A stretch of DNA of 50,463 nucleotides from Acholeplasmatales bacterium (GCA_017542485.1 JAFXXC010000075.1:1-50463); one strand, 5' to 3'; numbered from the stretch's first letter, positions 1 to 10,774 are shown. The notes: generated by a model from the letters alone, not told the origin. Numbers and translations: made by a program.

Positions 1-1
1 A

Positions 2-2390
2 GTAACACCAACAGACCCAGAGCGTGCAAAAACAGCACAATATACATATACATTTGATGGTTGGGATAGTGAAGTAGTTACAGTAGCTGGTAATAAGACA
101 TATACAGCAAAATATAAATCTACAGTAAATAAGTATACAATTACATGGATGAATGGTGATGCATTACTTACAACTACAGAAGTTGAATATGGTACATTAC
201 CTACATATAATGGTGTAGCTCCAACTAAAACTGCAGATCAACAATATACATATACATTTGCAGGATGGACAGTAACACCAGTAGCTGTAACAGAAGCAAC
301 AACATATTATGCAAAATATAATACTGTTACAAATAAATACCTAATCACATGGAAGAATGGTGACTCAGTTATTTATTCACAAGAAGTAGAATATGGACAA
401 ACACCAGTATTTACAGGATCAGAACCTACAAAAGCTAAAGATCAACAATATACATATACATTTGATGGTTGGGATAGTGAAGTAGTTGCAGTAACAGGTG
501 CTAAGACATATACTGCTAAGTATTCAACTACAGTTAATAAATATACAATTACATGGGTAAATTATGACGGTACTGAGCTTGCTTCAAATGAAGTAGAATA
601 TGGTACATTACCAACATACACAGGTGAAACACCAGTTAAACCTAATGATTCTCAATATTCATACACATTTAATGGATGGAATAGTGAAGTAGTCGCAGTA
701 ACAGGTGCTAAGACATATACAGCAGTATTTACAAATAATGTAAATAAATATACAATCACATGGGTAAACTGGAATGATGATGTATTAGAAGTAGATGAAA
801 ATGTGTCATATAACGCTATGCCAGAATATAATGGTGAGACACCAATAAAGGCAGCAAATCAACAATATACATATACATTTGATGGTTGGGATACTGAAGT
901 AGTAGCTGTAACAGGTGATAAAACATATAAAGCAACATTTAATAGTGTAATAAATAAATATACAATCACATGGAAAAATGGCGATTCTATTATTTATTCA
1001 CAAGAAGTAGAATATGGACAAACACCAGTATTTACAGGATCAGAACCTACAAAAGCTAAAGATCAACAATATACATATACATTTGCAGGTTGGGATAGTG
1101 AAGTAGTAGCAGTAACAGGTGCTAAAACATACACTGCTACATATTCAACTACAGTAAATGAATATACAATTACATGGATGAATGGCGATACATTATTAGA
1201 TACTACAAATGTTGCCTATGGGGAATTACCTACATATACAGGAGAAACTCCAACAAAAGCATCAACAGTTGATAAAACTTATACATTTGCAGGTTGGACA
1301 GTAACACCAGTTGCTGTAACAGGTGCTGCTACATACTATGCTAAATTCGATGAATCAGTTAACAAATATAATATTAAATTTGTAAATGGATCTATTACAT
1401 TACAAGAAGGATTAGTTGAATATGGACAACTTCCTACTTATGAAGGTGAAACACCTACAAAGAATTCAACTGATGAATGGGATTATACATTTGTTGGTTG
1501 GGATAAGTCATTTACTCAAGTTACTGGCGATGAAACTTATACAGCATTATTTACAAGTACAAAGAGAAAATATACAGTTACTTGGAAAAATGGTGATGTT
1601 GAATTATATAATGAAAAAGTTGAATATGGTATTACTCCAACATATTCAGGAGAAACACCAGTAAAGGAATCAACTGCTCAATACACATATGAATTTGCAG
1701 GTTGGGAGCCAGAGGTAGATGCAGTTACAGGAAATATTACATATACTGCAACATTTACTCCTATTGTAAGAAAATATACATATTCATTCTATTCTGAAAA
1801 TGGTACATCTACATATAAGGTTTTTGAGGCTGATTATGGTATTCAGATTATTGCCCCAAGTAACCCAACTAAGTCTGGTGATTTAAGAAAAACATATGTA
1901 TTTGCAGGTTGGTATACTAGCAAAGATGGCGGTGAATTAGTATCAGAATTTGGAACACTTACAGGAAATGTAGGTTATTTTGCAAGATTTACTGAAACCG
2001 AAAAGAAATATACAATTACTTGGATGGATGGAACTGATGAATTAGCCAAATTAGACAATGTTGGCTATGATACAGAATATCCAAATGAAACACCAACAAA
2101 AGCTGGTTATACTTTTGATAGTTGGGAAGAATCTGTTTCATATTCAATTATTATTAGAACTGCATTGTTCACAGAAAATAAAGAAGAATATACTGTTACA
2201 TGGTTAAATGATGATGGAACTTTATTAAGAAGTGATAAAGTAGTTAAGAATGAAAAAGCATCTTATGGTACTAAACCAGCAAAATCAGGCTATAAATTTG
2301 TATATTGGGCAAAAGATGGTGTTCAATTTGATGTGAATAATACTATTATTACATCAGATATTACCCTAAAGGCAGTATATGCAGAAGTAT
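2..2390 (+). repeat. Tandem InlB-type repeat array inside the giant gene
   Basis: Units of about 200-210 bp encode Y-T-I-T-W...EYG...P-x-Y-x-G-E-T-P-x-K...Y-T-F-x-G-W-D-x-E-V-V-A-V-T-G. Two units are nearly identical: bases 369-464 and 990-1085 match over 96 bp without a difference, exactly 621 bp (207 codons) apart. This indicates recent duplication or gene conversion. Confidence 0.85.
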
Positions 2391-5300
2391 ATTCAGTAGG
2401 TTTTGGCTCAAGTTATACTCCATGGTCTGAATTAGTTACATCAGCAGGTTCTAATGTAACAACTGATTCAAAGGGTAGACAAGTATTAAATACAAATGTT
2501 AGTTTAAATGGATTCACATTTGTCAACAATTCTAAAAATTTAGTTTCAAAAGATAATACTACATATAATAATCAAGCATCAGATATTATAGTTACATTAG
2601 CTAAAGAAGGTTCTATATTTGTTAGTTGTTCATGGGCATCAACTTCAGGTGTTGGTTATATTACTGTTAAAGATTCTTCAGATAATGAAGTATATAAATC
2701 TGAATCAATTAGTGGTTCAGGTACTACATGTTCATTCTCAATAGATGATTTAGAAGCTGAAACTTATACAATTCATTCTGATTATTCATTAAATATTACA
2801 AGTATTCATTATGAAGTAGTAAAAGAATATGTAAATGTTAACTTTGTCACAAATGTTCAAGGTTCAACAATTGATCCAGTAAGAATAGTATTAGGTACTA
2901 CTTTACAAGAATTACCAGATTTACAAAGAGATGGATATAAGCTTGTTGGCTGGTGTACAGATGTAGAACTTAATAATCCATTTGATATAACTAATACAAT
3001 AGATACTGATACTATTTTATATGCTAAGTGGGTACAATTAGCCGAATCAGAAATGGCTACTGTTACATTTGATGTTAATGTTCAAGGTGAAAGTATTCCT
3101 TCAGTTACAATTGAAAAAGGAACTACTGTATACCTTCCTACACTTGATATAGATGGATATAGATTTGATGGTTGGTATTCTGATATTTTATATCATACAG
3201 CATTTAATCCATCAACAATAATTAATGAAGATACTATTATTTATGCAAATTACGTTAAACAATATACTATTACATATCAGGATAAAGATGGTAATGTTAT
3301 TGCAACTAAGAAAGTAGACGAGAATACTGCATTTGGTGAGGTCGCAACAGTTTCTGCGCCATACGTTGAAGGATATTTATTTGATTATTGGACAAATAAT
3401 GAAAATGAATTTACAGATACTGATGATATTACATCAGATGTTGTATTAAAAGCACATTATAAAGCCGATGATGGACAAAGCGAAAAGATTAATATAACAA
3501 GAACAGAAGGACTTCAAGAAAGTGCATATGTTTTATTTGATGAATATAACAATGCTGATAATTATAGTATTTATGAAATAGATAGTGCTAATAACACTAG
3601 AAGATTATCAAATAAAGAATATTATATTACTAGAACAACAACTGGTCTAAGAGCTGATTTATTTGGCTTAAAAGCAGGTAGTCATAAGATAATGGTAGTT
3701 CCAGAAATCAGTGGAACTGATGTCATTTCATTCTCTTCACAGACTTCATTCTATGTTGAAGCATATGATAGATCTGGATATGCACATTTCAATTACACTG
3801 ATGGTGTAGGTGCATATAACGATGATGGTACATTAAAAGATAATGCAATTGTTTTATATGTAACTGACCAAAATAAAAATACAGTTGAGTTAACATATGG
3901 TGGAATTACTGTAAGAGGTATTGGTAACATATTAAACTCAGTAGGTCAAGCATGTGGTGAAGCAGGTCATGAAAATGAATGCAAGAAAGTTTCAAGTGGT
4001 AAAATATATTATGCTCAAGCTAACACAAATCAAGGTATAATGAAGAAATTGGCAGAAGCTAATATCCCACTTGTAGTCAGATTTGTAGGTGTTGTTTCAA
4101 ATACTGGTTTATATAAGAAAGGTACATTTAATGCTTCTAATACATCATTAATTGAAGGTTTAACAGAATACGATAGTAATAACTATGGTGGTTCTGAGGG
4201 CGACAATGGTCATATGGCACGTATTAAGAGTGGAAAGAATATCACTCTTGAAGGTGTTGGTAGTGATGCAACTATTGATGGATGGGGATTCCATTTTATG
4301 GCATCAAGTGATTCACCAGATTTAGGTAAGAGTTTTGAAGTTAGAAACCTAAAATTCATTAATACTCCAGAAGATGCAATCGGTATGGAAGGTGTACAAA
4401 GTGGTAGTGTAATTTCTGCATCAGTTGAAAGATGTTGGATACATAATAATGAATTCTATTCTCCAGATATTGCGTCAGCAGCTGAATCAGATAAGTCTGA
4501 GGGTGATGGTTCATGTGATTTCAAACGTGGTATGTATTTTACATGTAGTTATAACTATTTTGAAGGATGTCATAAAACAAATTTAGTTGGTTCATCTGAT
4601 TCATCATTACAATATAACTTAACATATCATCATAATTATTGGTATATGTGTAAGGCTAGAGGACCACTTACAAGACAAGCAAATGTTCATATGTACAACA
4701 ACATTTTCTATGGTCAAACTGATTATGCTATGAACACAAGAGCTAATGCATATATTTTCTCTGAATCTAATTTATTCTATGCATGTAAGAATCCATATAG
4801 AGTTGATGGTGGTGCTATTAAATCTTATAATGATTCAGTTTCAAGTGCATTACAAAGCTATACAGCAGCTACTGTAGTTACTGATAAGAATACAGCAGTT
4901 ACTAACGAAAACTGTAAATACAATGGTGTTAGCTATTCATCATTTGAATTGAACAGTGAATTATTCTATAAAGATGATTATTATCTACAAGAAGATCCAA
5001 CAGATGCTAAAAAGGTTATTTATGCAAGAACTGGTACAGCTAAAGCATCATTACCTGTAATTGAAGATATAACAATGGATGACATTTCATATGTTAATGA
5101 AGCAGTTACAAACGTTACAGTAAATAATTTAACTGTAAATGGTCAAACAATTGAAACTGGTAAATTATCAAAAACTATTTATGCATTTAAGATTACTGAA
5201 TCTGCAAAAGCAACAATAACATATCAATATGATACAGATGATAAGACAGGTGTATTATGTAATCAAGCAGGCGTTGCTTTATTAAAGGCATCAGGAACAG

Positions 5301-8300
5301 TAGAATTAAAGCCAGGTATTTATTTCATACAACCATACAATTTCCAACCTGGTGATTCTAAGACTTTAGCTCAATTAGTATTTAAAGAGATAGCTAGTGT
5401 TTCAATCAAATTAGATGAATTTGATGATTCTGAATATCAAAATACTTTAATTAGTGAATTCAACGCATTAGTAGATGCATTACCTTCACCAATTGAATAT
5501 AATGATACATGCTTAAGTAAGATTAATGCAGCATTTGCAAAATATAATCAATTAAATGATCAATCAAAAGTTACAGTTTCATCAAGATATAATACTTTAG
5601 TAACTGCAAACAATACATATAAGAGTAAGGGTATTCTATATGTAGAAAATATGATTAGTCAAATTGTAACACCAGTTACTGAAGCTAATGCTGATAAGGT
5701 ATATGCTGCAAGAAGTGCTTATAATGAATTATTAAACAAGGTACCAAGTGCGACAGTATCTAATTATAATGATTTATTAAGTGCTGAATCACAATTAGAA
5801 AAGATTGCTGTTAATATCTTCTTAACTAAGGTTGATGAATTACCAGCTACAATAACATATACTGATTCATGCTTAGAAAAAATTGTGGCTTCAGAAAATG
5901 CTTATGAGGCATTAACTGAATCACAAAAAATGTTAGAAGAAGATGATGCAGATGTTGTTGCTGCTTATGCTAAGTTAGTATCAGCTAGAAATACATACAA
6001 TAATCTTGAAGAAGAAGCAAATAAGGTTACTGTATCATTCGTAGCAGAAGGATTAACTATTGATCCAATTAGAATTAAAAAGGATACAAAGCTTACACTT
6101 CCTACAGATCCTTATAAAGAAGGATATAGATTCGATGGTTGGTATACAAATCCAGCAAGAACTATTCCTTTCAATTCATCTACATTAATTGATGAAGATA
6201 CAATATTATATGCTAAGTTCGTTGAGCAAGTAACTGTTACATTCATCAATAAGGATGGTACATCAATTTTAGCAACTAGATTAGTAGATAAAGATACTTC
6301 TATGTCAACATCTATAATTCCAAATGCTAAATATGAATCTGGTTACCAATTCTCACATTGGTCATTAACAAAGAATGGTTCAGCATTCGATATGAGTAAT
6401 AGTATTGCATCTAATACCACATTGTATTCAGTTTATACAGAATCATCTATAGCTTCAGTTGCTGTTACATTATACGGTGGCGATTTAGAAAGCTTATATG
6501 CTGAATTCAATAAACTTAATGGATTTACAGATTACAATGTATATGTAAGACGTGATGGTGATTCTACATTCACATTAATTGATAAGCAATTAATAAGAGA
6601 ATATAGTAGTTATTATCGTGTTGATGTGCTTGGATTAAAGGCAGGAACATATTCTTTCAAAGTAGTTCCATTTGATAATCAAGAGTATGATGAAGCTGCA
6701 ACAGTAATTACAAATATTAGTGTTAAGGAACATATTAGAACAGGATTTGCATTTGTTAATGGTAGTGCATCAGGTGCATATAACAATGATGGTACATTAA
6801 GAAGTGATGCAACAGTTATTTATGTAACTGAATCTAATAAAGATACTGTAACATTTAATGGTGCTACAGGTGTTCAAAATATTATTACATTATTAAAGGG
6901 TAATAAGGGCTATAGTAAGCCAATTTGTATAAGATTTATTGGTAATATTACTGACCCATCAGTATTACAAAAGGGCGACTTATATGTAGATACTGCTACT
7001 GCAGGTTTAACAATTGAAGGTGTAGGTAAGGATGCAACAATAAATGGATTTGGAATTGTAATTAAGAATTCATCAAATGTTGAAATAAGAAATCTTGGTT
7101 TCATGAACTGCAACAGTAGTGAAGGTGATAGTATTGGATTACAACAAGGTAATAACCATTGTTGGGTACATAACAATGATATTTTCTATGGTGATGCCGG
7201 TTCAGATGCTGACCAAGTTAAGGGTGATGGTGCATTAGACACAAAGAAGTCTACATATATTACTCACTCATTCAACCATTTCTGGGATACAGGTAAATCT
7301 AATTTACAAGGTATGAAGGATGAAACAACATCTAACTATATTACATATCATCATAACTGGTATGATCACTCAGATTCACGTCATCCAAGAATAAGAACAT
7401 GTACAGTACATATTTATAATAACTATTTTGATGGAAATGCAAAATATGGTGTTGGTATGACAATGGGTGGATCTGCATTCGTTGAAAACAACTACTTTAG
7501 ATCAACAGCTACAATGAAGCCAATGTTAATTTCTGGACAAGGTACAGACGCACAAGGTGAAGGTACATTCTCAGGAGAAGCAGGTGGTGTAATTAAGGCT
7601 TATGGCAATAAGTTTGATGGAAATGTTTCATTCATTTCTCATACTCAAAATGCTACATCATTCGATGCTTATGTTGCAACATCTAGAGATGAAGTAGTAC
7701 CTAGTACAATTAAAGCATTATCTGGTGGTACAACATATAATAACTTTGATACAAATAGTTCATTAATGTATACATATAGTGTTGAAACTCCAGATGAAGC
7801 TAAGAATACTGTAACTTCATATGCTGGACGTGTTCAAGGTGGAGATTTCACATGGACATTCAATAATGCAGTTGATGATTCATCATATGCAGTTAATAAT
7901 GATTTGAAATCAGCTTTAATGGCCTATACTGGTAAATTAGTTAAAGTATTAGGCATTGAGGGTTCAACTCAAGGTGGCGAAACACCAACACCTGATACAT
8001 CAATTGATGATGTAATTAATATGATAGCTGCATTGCCAGAACCAGCAAATGTAACTTTAGATAATACTTCAGCAATTTATGCTGCTAGAACAGCATATCA
8101 AAAGCTATCAAGTGAAGAACAAGCTTCAGTAACTAATTATTCTAAGTTACAACAATGTATTCAAAGATTAAATGAACTTGGAAATGATGATGAAGAACAA
8201 ACATCAGGAATAATCCACTTTAATGATAGTAAAATAAATTCTTCAGGTACAGTATCTATTACTGAATCAAGTATATCAAGTTATAAAACTGATAAGGGAT

Positions 8301-8563
8301 CTGTAACATATAGTGGTACTACATATGGTGTAGCTGCAAAATTCGATTCAAATCCATATTTAACAATCAAAACTTCAAGTGCTTGTAAGATGAAAATTTG
8401 GTTAAGTTCAGCTAAATCAGGTGGTAAATTCAAAGTTGGAGATGAAATTATCAATATTACAACATCTCCAGAAATGTATGAGGTGGATTTGGCTGCCAAT
8501 ACAACTTATACTTTGTCAAGAAGTGATAAAGAGTGTTATTTATTCTTAATTGTGCTTGAATAA
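2..8563 (+). CDS. Giant secreted multidomain pectate lyase-like protein (5' end outside window)
   Basis: The reading frame is open from base 2, so the N-terminus and any signal peptide lie to the left; about 2853 residues are visible. Seen: roughly a dozen InlB/Flg_new-type repeats of about 68 residues (W-K-N-G-D...GWD...TYTA pattern) up to about base 2390, a beta-sandwich-like stretch to about 2830, further repeats, and a first parallel beta-helix region (about 4190-4900). Helical linkers with A-Y-x-x-L-x-x-x-x-K patterns follow (about 5400-6010), then a second beta-helix (about 6750-7800) and a C-terminal jelly-roll-like domain. The second helix carries clear PL1 signatures: DGALDTKKSTYITHSFN, YHHNWYD (bases 7346-7366) and RHPR (7379-7390), whose arginine is the expected catalytic base. 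The first helix has YHHNYW and ARGPLTR in the same places, so it may be a divergent lyase or a binding module. It likely cleaves pectin outside the cell. No LPXTG sorting signal is seen; the protein ends IVLE. Confidence 0.85.
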   Translation, partial: VTPTDPERAKTAQYTYTFDGWDSEVVTVAGNKTYTAKYKSTVNKYTITWMNGDALLTTTEVEYGTLPTYNGVAPTKTADQQYTYTFAGWTVTPVAVTEATTYYAKYNTVTNKYLITWKNGDSVIYSQEVEYGQTPVFTGSEPTKAKDQQYTYTFDGWDSEVVAVTGAKTYTAKYSTTVNKYTITWVNYDGTELASNEVEYGTLPTYTGETPVKPNDSQYSYTFNGWNSEVVAVTGAKTYTAVFTNNVNKYTITWVNWNDDVLEVDENVSYNAMPEYNGETPIKAANQQYTYTFDGWDTEVVAVTGDKTYKATFNSVINKYTITWKNGDSIIYSQEVEYGQTPVFTGSEPTKAKDQQYTYTFAGWDSEVVAVTGAKTYTATYSTTVNEYTITWMNGDTLLDTTNVAYGELPTYTGETPTKASTVDKTYTFAGWTVTPVAVTGAATYYAKFDESVNKYNIKFVNGSITLQEGLVEYGQLPTYEGETPTKNSTDEWDYTFVGWDKSFTQVTGDETYTALFTSTKRKYTVTWKNGDVELYNEKVEYGITPTYSGETPVKESTAQYTYEFAGWEPEVDAVTGNITYTATFTPIVRKYTYSFYSENGTSTYKVFEADYGIQIIAPSNPTKSGDLRKTYVFAGWYTSKDGGELVSEFGTLTGNVGYFARFTETEKKYTITWMDGTDELAKLDNVGYDTEYPNETPTKAGYTFDSWEESVSYSIIIRTALFTENKEEYTVTWLNDDGTLLRSDKVVKNEKASYGTKPAKSGYKFVYWAKDGVQFDVNNTIITSDITLKAVYAEVYSVGFGSSYTPWSELVTSAGSNVTTDSKGRQVLNTNVSLNGFTFVNNSKNLVSKDNTTYNNQASDIIVTLAKEGSIFVSCSWASTSGVGYITVKDSSDNEVYKSESISGSGTTCSFSIDDLEAETYTIHSDYSLNITSIHYEVVKEYVNVNFVTNVQGSTIDPVRIVLGTTLQELPDLQRDGYKLVGWCTDVELNNPFDITNTIDTDTILYAKWVQLAESEMATVTFDVNVQGESIPSVTIEKGTTVYLPTLDIDGYRFDGWYSDILYHTAFNPSTIINEDTIIYANYVKQYTITYQDKDGNVIATKKVDENTAFGEVATVSAPYVEGYLFDYWTNNENEFTDTDDITSDVVLKAHYKADDGQSEKINITRTEGLQESAYVLFDEYNNADNYSIYEIDSANNTRRLSNKEYYITRTTTGLRADLFGLKAGSHKIMVVPEISGTDVISFSSQTSFYVEAYDRSGYAHFNYTDGVGAYNDDGTLKDNAIVLYVTDQNKNTVELTYGGITVRGIGNILNSVGQACGEAGHENECKKVSSGKIYYAQANTNQGIMKKLAEANIPLVVRFVGVVSNTGLYKKGTFNASNTSLIEGLTEYDSNNYGGSEGDNGHMARIKSGKNITLEGVGSDATIDGWGFHFMASSDSPDLGKSFEVRNLKFINTPEDAIGMEGVQSGSVISASVERCWIHNNEFYSPDIASAAESDKSEGDGSCDFKRGMYFTCSYNYFEGCHKTNLVGSSDSSLQYNLTYHHNYWYMCKARGPLTRQANVHMYNNIFYGQTDYAMNTRANAYIFSESNLFYACKNPYRVDGGAIKSYNDSVSSALQSYTAATVVTDKNTAVTNENCKYNGVSYSSFELNSELFYKDDYYLQEDPTDAKKVIYARTGTAKASLPVIEDITMDDISYVNEAVTNVTVNNLTVNGQTIETGKLSKTIYAFKITESAKATITYQYDTDDKTGVLCNQAGVALLKASGTVELKPGIYFIQPYNFQPGDSKTLAQLVFKEIASVSIKLDEFDDSEYQNTLISEFNALVDALPSPIEYNDTCLSKINAAFAKYNQLNDQSKVTVSSRYNTLVTANNTYKSKGILYVENMISQIVTPVTEANADKVYAARSAYNELLNKVPSATVSNYNDLLSAESQLEKIAVNIFLTKVDELPATITYTDSCLEKIVASENAYEALTESQKMLEEDDADVVAAYAKLVSARNTYNNLEEEANKVTVSFVAEGLTIDPIRIKKDTKLTLPTDPYKEGYRFDGWYTNPARTIPFNSSTLIDEDTILYAKFVEQVTVTFINKDGTSILATRLVDKDTSMSTSIIPNAKYESGYQFSHWSLTKNGSAFDMSNSIASNTTLYSVYTESSIASVAVTLYGGDLESLYAEFNKLNGFTDYNVYVRRDGDSTFTLIDKQLIREYSSYYRVDVLGLKAGTYSFKVVPFDNQEYDEAATVITNISVKEHIRTGFAFVNGSASGAYNNDGTLRSDATVIYVTESNKDTVTFNGATGVQNIITLLKGNKGYSKPICIRFIGNITDPSVLQKGDLYVDTATAGLTIEGVGKDATINGFGIVIKNSSNVEIRNLGFMNCNSSEGDSIGLQQGNNHCWVHNNDIFYGDAGSDADQVKGDGALDTKKSTYITHSFNHFWDTGKSNLQGMKDETTSNYITYHHNWYDHSDSRHPRIRTCTVHIYNNYFDGNAKYGVGMTMGGSAFVENNYFRSTATMKPMLISGQGTDAQGEGTFSGEAGGVIKAYGNKFDGNVSFISHTQNATSFDAYVATSRDEVVPSTIKALSGGTTYNNFDTNSSLMYTYSVETPDEAKNTVTSYAGRVQGGDFTWTFNNAVDDSSYAVNNDLKSALMAYTGKLVKVLGIEGSTQGGETPTPDTSIDDVINMIAALPEPANVTLDNTSAIYAARTAYQKLSSEEQASVTNYSKLQQCIQRLNELGNDDEEQTSGIIHFNDSKINSSGTVSITESSISSYKTDKGSVTYSGTTYGVAAKFDSNPYLTIKTSSACKMKIWLSSAKSGGKFKVGDEIINITTSPEMYEVDLAANTTYTLSRSDKECYLFLIVLE

Positions 8564-8575
8564 TTGAATTAAATT

Positions 8576-8604
8576 GAGATAGAGTTTGACTCTATCTCTT
8601 TTTT
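8576..8604 (+). terminator. Rho-independent terminator after the pectate lyase gene
   Basis: Ten-bp perfect stem GAGATAGAGT / ACTCTATCTC with a TTG loop, followed by six or more T. Confidence 0.9.
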
Positions 8605-8635
8605 GCTTTAAAATAATTTTTGGAGTGTGATTTCG

Positions 8636-9163
8636 ATGAAATATTTAATAGTATCTGATATACATGGTGCAAGTGATTCAGCACAAGTAATTAGTGATGT
8701 TTTTAAAAGAGAAAAATGTGATTTAATTATTTGCTTGGGTGATATTTTATATCATGGCCCAAGAAATGATTTACCTAATAATTATTGTCCAAAGGATGTT
8801 ATTAAAATTTTGAATCCATTAGCTAATAAAATAATTGCTATTAAGGGTAATTGTGAAGCTGAAGTAGATCAAATGGTATTAGATTTTAAAATTAACGATT
8901 CATTAAATATGGAAATTAATGGGTTAAGATGTCATTTAGAGCATGGTCATCACCTAGATAGTTTTAGTGGGGATTGTGATATTGTGTTATATGGTCATAC
9001 TCATATTCCTGATAATAGTGTTAAAGACGGAATTATGTTTTTTAATCCTGGAAGTATTACATTACCTAAGAATAATAGTAAAAGAAGTTATGCTATTTGG
9101 GAGGATAAAATTATAAAATTATTTGATATTAATGGTATAGAATTAGACACTCTTAAATATTAA
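8636..9163 (+). CDS. yfcE: YfcE-family metallophosphoesterase
   Basis: A 175-residue calcineurin-like phosphodiesterase, about the length of E. coli YfcE. Metal-binding motifs are all present: SDIHG near the start, GDILYHGPRN, GNCEAEVDQM, a histidine pair in LEHGHH, and YGHTH. FNPGSITLPK is the usual C-terminal family signature. YfcE acts on phosphodiester substrates in vitro; its physiological substrate is not settled. ATG at 8636 is chosen because GGAG at 8622-8625 sits 10 bases upstream; an in-frame GTG at 8627 nearly touches that site. It is separated from the upstream gene by a terminator and from relQ by its own promoter. Confidence 0.88.
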   Translation: MKYLIVSDIHGASDSAQVISDVFKREKCDLIICLGDILYHGPRNDLPNNYCPKDVIKILNPLANKIIAIKGNCEAEVDQMVLDFKINDSLNMEINGLRCHLEHGHHLDSFSGDCDIVLYGHTHIPDNSVKDGIMFFNPGSITLPKNNSKRSYAIWEDKIIKLFDINGIELDTLKY

Positions 9164-9174
9164 TATTTAATTTA

Positions 9175-9203
9175 TTGAAAAGAAGCTTTATCTGAATTAT
9201 AAT
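9175..9203 (+). promoter_or_regulatory. Sigma-A-type promoter for relQ-map
   Basis: TTGAAA (9175-9180), 17-bp spacer, TATAAT (9198-9203), 48 bases before the relQ start. Confidence 0.75.
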
Positions 9204-9251
9204 AAATGTAGGGATGATCGATTAAATATTTATAATAGGATGGTGGATTTA

Positions 9252-9947
9252 ATGATTAATAATCTGACTAGAGTTATCAGCTTTGATAAAATTGATAATT
9301 CTGATCTTTTAGATGAAAAATCTAAAGAAATGATTAAAGCTTTTTTGAAAATTGAGAGAAATTATAGGTATGCACTTAATAAGATGAATACAAAAATAGA
9401 AAATATGGATGATTTTTGTAGGATGACTTATGCTCATAACCCTATTCATCATACTGAAGCGAGACTTAAATCTCCTGATTCTATCATTGAAAAAATGAAA
9501 AGAAGAGGATATGATATTAGTTTTGAGTCATTAAAGGAAAATTTGTTAGATATAGCAGGTATGAGAGTTGTATGTAATTACATTAATGATATTTATCAAA
9601 TAGTTCATTTATTATCTTTACAAAAAGATATTAGAGTAAAAGTAACAAAAGATTATATTGTAAATCCTAAACCAACTGGATATAGAAGCTTGCATATTGT
9701 ATTTGAAATACAATTATGTTTAGCTGATGGAGAAATTTGGGTTCCTGTTGAAATACAATTTAGATCACTTGCTATGGATATGTGGGCATCACTTGAACAT
9801 GAATTAAGATATAAAGCTAGTGATATGGTATCAAAAGAAGAAAAGGAATTATTAAGAAAGTATTCTGATAGCTTATATGAAATTGATTTGGGTATGCAAA
9901 GAATATATATCGATAAAACTGCTGGAGGCGGTAGGAGAGATGATTAA
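9252..9947 (+). CDS. relQ: Small alarmone synthetase (RelQ/YjbM family GTP pyrophosphokinase)
   Basis: A 231-residue synthetase-only RelA/SpoT homologue with no HD hydrolase, TGS or ACT domain. Seen: DIAGMRVVCNYINDIY, then NPKPTGYRSLH, VEIQFRS and MDMWASLEHELRYK, the standard order in RelQ/RelP proteins. It transfers pyrophosphate from ATP to GDP or GTP to make (p)ppGpp in the cytoplasm and is probably controlled at transcription. ATG 9252 is preferred over ATG 9240 because AGGATGGTGG immediately upstream fits a ribosome binding site only for the later start. The 3' end overlaps map by 8 bases, implying coupled translation. Confidence 0.88.
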   Translation: MINNLTRVISFDKIDNSDLLDEKSKEMIKAFLKIERNYRYALNKMNTKIENMDDFCRMTYAHNPIHHTEARLKSPDSIIEKMKRRGYDISFESLKENLLDIAGMRVVCNYINDIYQIVHLLSLQKDIRVKVTKDYIVNPKPTGYRSLHIVFEIQLCLADGEIWVPVEIQFRSLAMDMWASLEHELRYKASDMVSKEEKELLRKYSDSLYEIDLGMQRIYIDKTAGGGRRDD

Positions 9948-10749
9948 TTACGATGAAATGGTTGAAAAATATAAAAAGCTAGGTATTAAAACACCTACTA
10001 AAAATATGATTAAAACAAAAGAAGAAATAGATGGTATTAGAGAAGCTGGTAGAATTAATACTTTAGTTTTAGATGAAGTTGCAAAACATATTAAAGCTGG
10101 AATGACAACTGATGATATAAATACTATTGTACATAATAAAACAATCGAATTAGGTGGAATACCTGCCCCATTAAATTATGAAGGTTTTCCTAAAAGTGTT
10201 TGTACATCTATTAATGATCAAGTATGCCATGGCATACCTGATAAAAAAACTGTTTTAAGAGATGGCGATATTATAAATGTTGATTGCACAACTATTTATA
10301 ATGGTTATTATGGTGACGCCTCTAGAATGTTTTTAATTGGAGAATGTGATGAAGTTAGTAAAGATTTAGTTAAAGTTGCTAAAGATGCATTAGATTTAGC
10401 TTTTTCTACTTTAAAACCATATTCAAGATTACGTAATATAGGTTATGTAATTGAAAACTATGTTAAAGAACATGGATATAGTGTTGTTCATGAAATAGGT
10501 GGTCATGGAGTTGGAAAAGAATTCCATGAAGATCCTTTTGTTTATCATTATGGAAAAAAAGATACGGGTATGGTTTTATTTCCTGGAATGGTAATAACTA
10601 TAGAGCCTATGGTAAATGAAGGATCAAGATATGTATATATGGATGCAGATAATAATTGGACTATATATACTGAAGATGGTGGCTATTCTGCACAGTGGGA
10701 ATATACTATTTACATAGGTGAGGATGGTTGCGAAATATTATCACATTAA
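9940..10749 (+). CDS. map: Methionine aminopeptidase type I
   Basis: A 269-residue MetAP that removes N-terminal methionine from new proteins. The five metal ligands are visible in order: D in NVDCT, D in GDASR, H in GGHGVG, E in TIEPM and E in QWEYT. An N-terminal extension of about 40 residues (K-K-L-G-I-K-T-P-T-K) precedes the catalytic core; similar extensions occur in several Bacillota MetAPs and may contact the ribosome. The ATG at 9940 overlaps the relQ stop and follows AGGAG very closely (2 bases), so ATG 9958 is a possible alternative. A terminator follows. Confidence 0.9.
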   Translation: MINYDEMVEKYKKLGIKTPTKNMIKTKEEIDGIREAGRINTLVLDEVAKHIKAGMTTDDINTIVHNKTIELGGIPAPLNYEGFPKSVCTSINDQVCHGIPDKKTVLRDGDIINVDCTTIYNGYYGDASRMFLIGECDEVSKDLVKVAKDALDLAFSTLKPYSRLRNIGYVIENYVKEHGYSVVHEIGGHGVGKEFHEDPFVYHYGKKDTGMVLFPGMVITIEPMVNEGSRYVYMDADNNWTIYTEDGGYSAQWEYTIYIGEDGCEILSH

Positions 10750-10751
10750 TT

Positions 10752-10774
10752 ACGGGTTGAAAAAACCCGTTTTT
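10752..10774 (+). terminator. Terminator after map
   Basis: ACGGGTT / AACCCGT stem with an A-rich loop, then TTTT. Confidence 0.85.

Noticed and set aside
6910..7176. Long minus-strand open frame opposite the pectate lyase gene
   Set aside because: It has no ribosome site or recognisable protein and mirrors a strongly coding plus frame with PL1 motifs.
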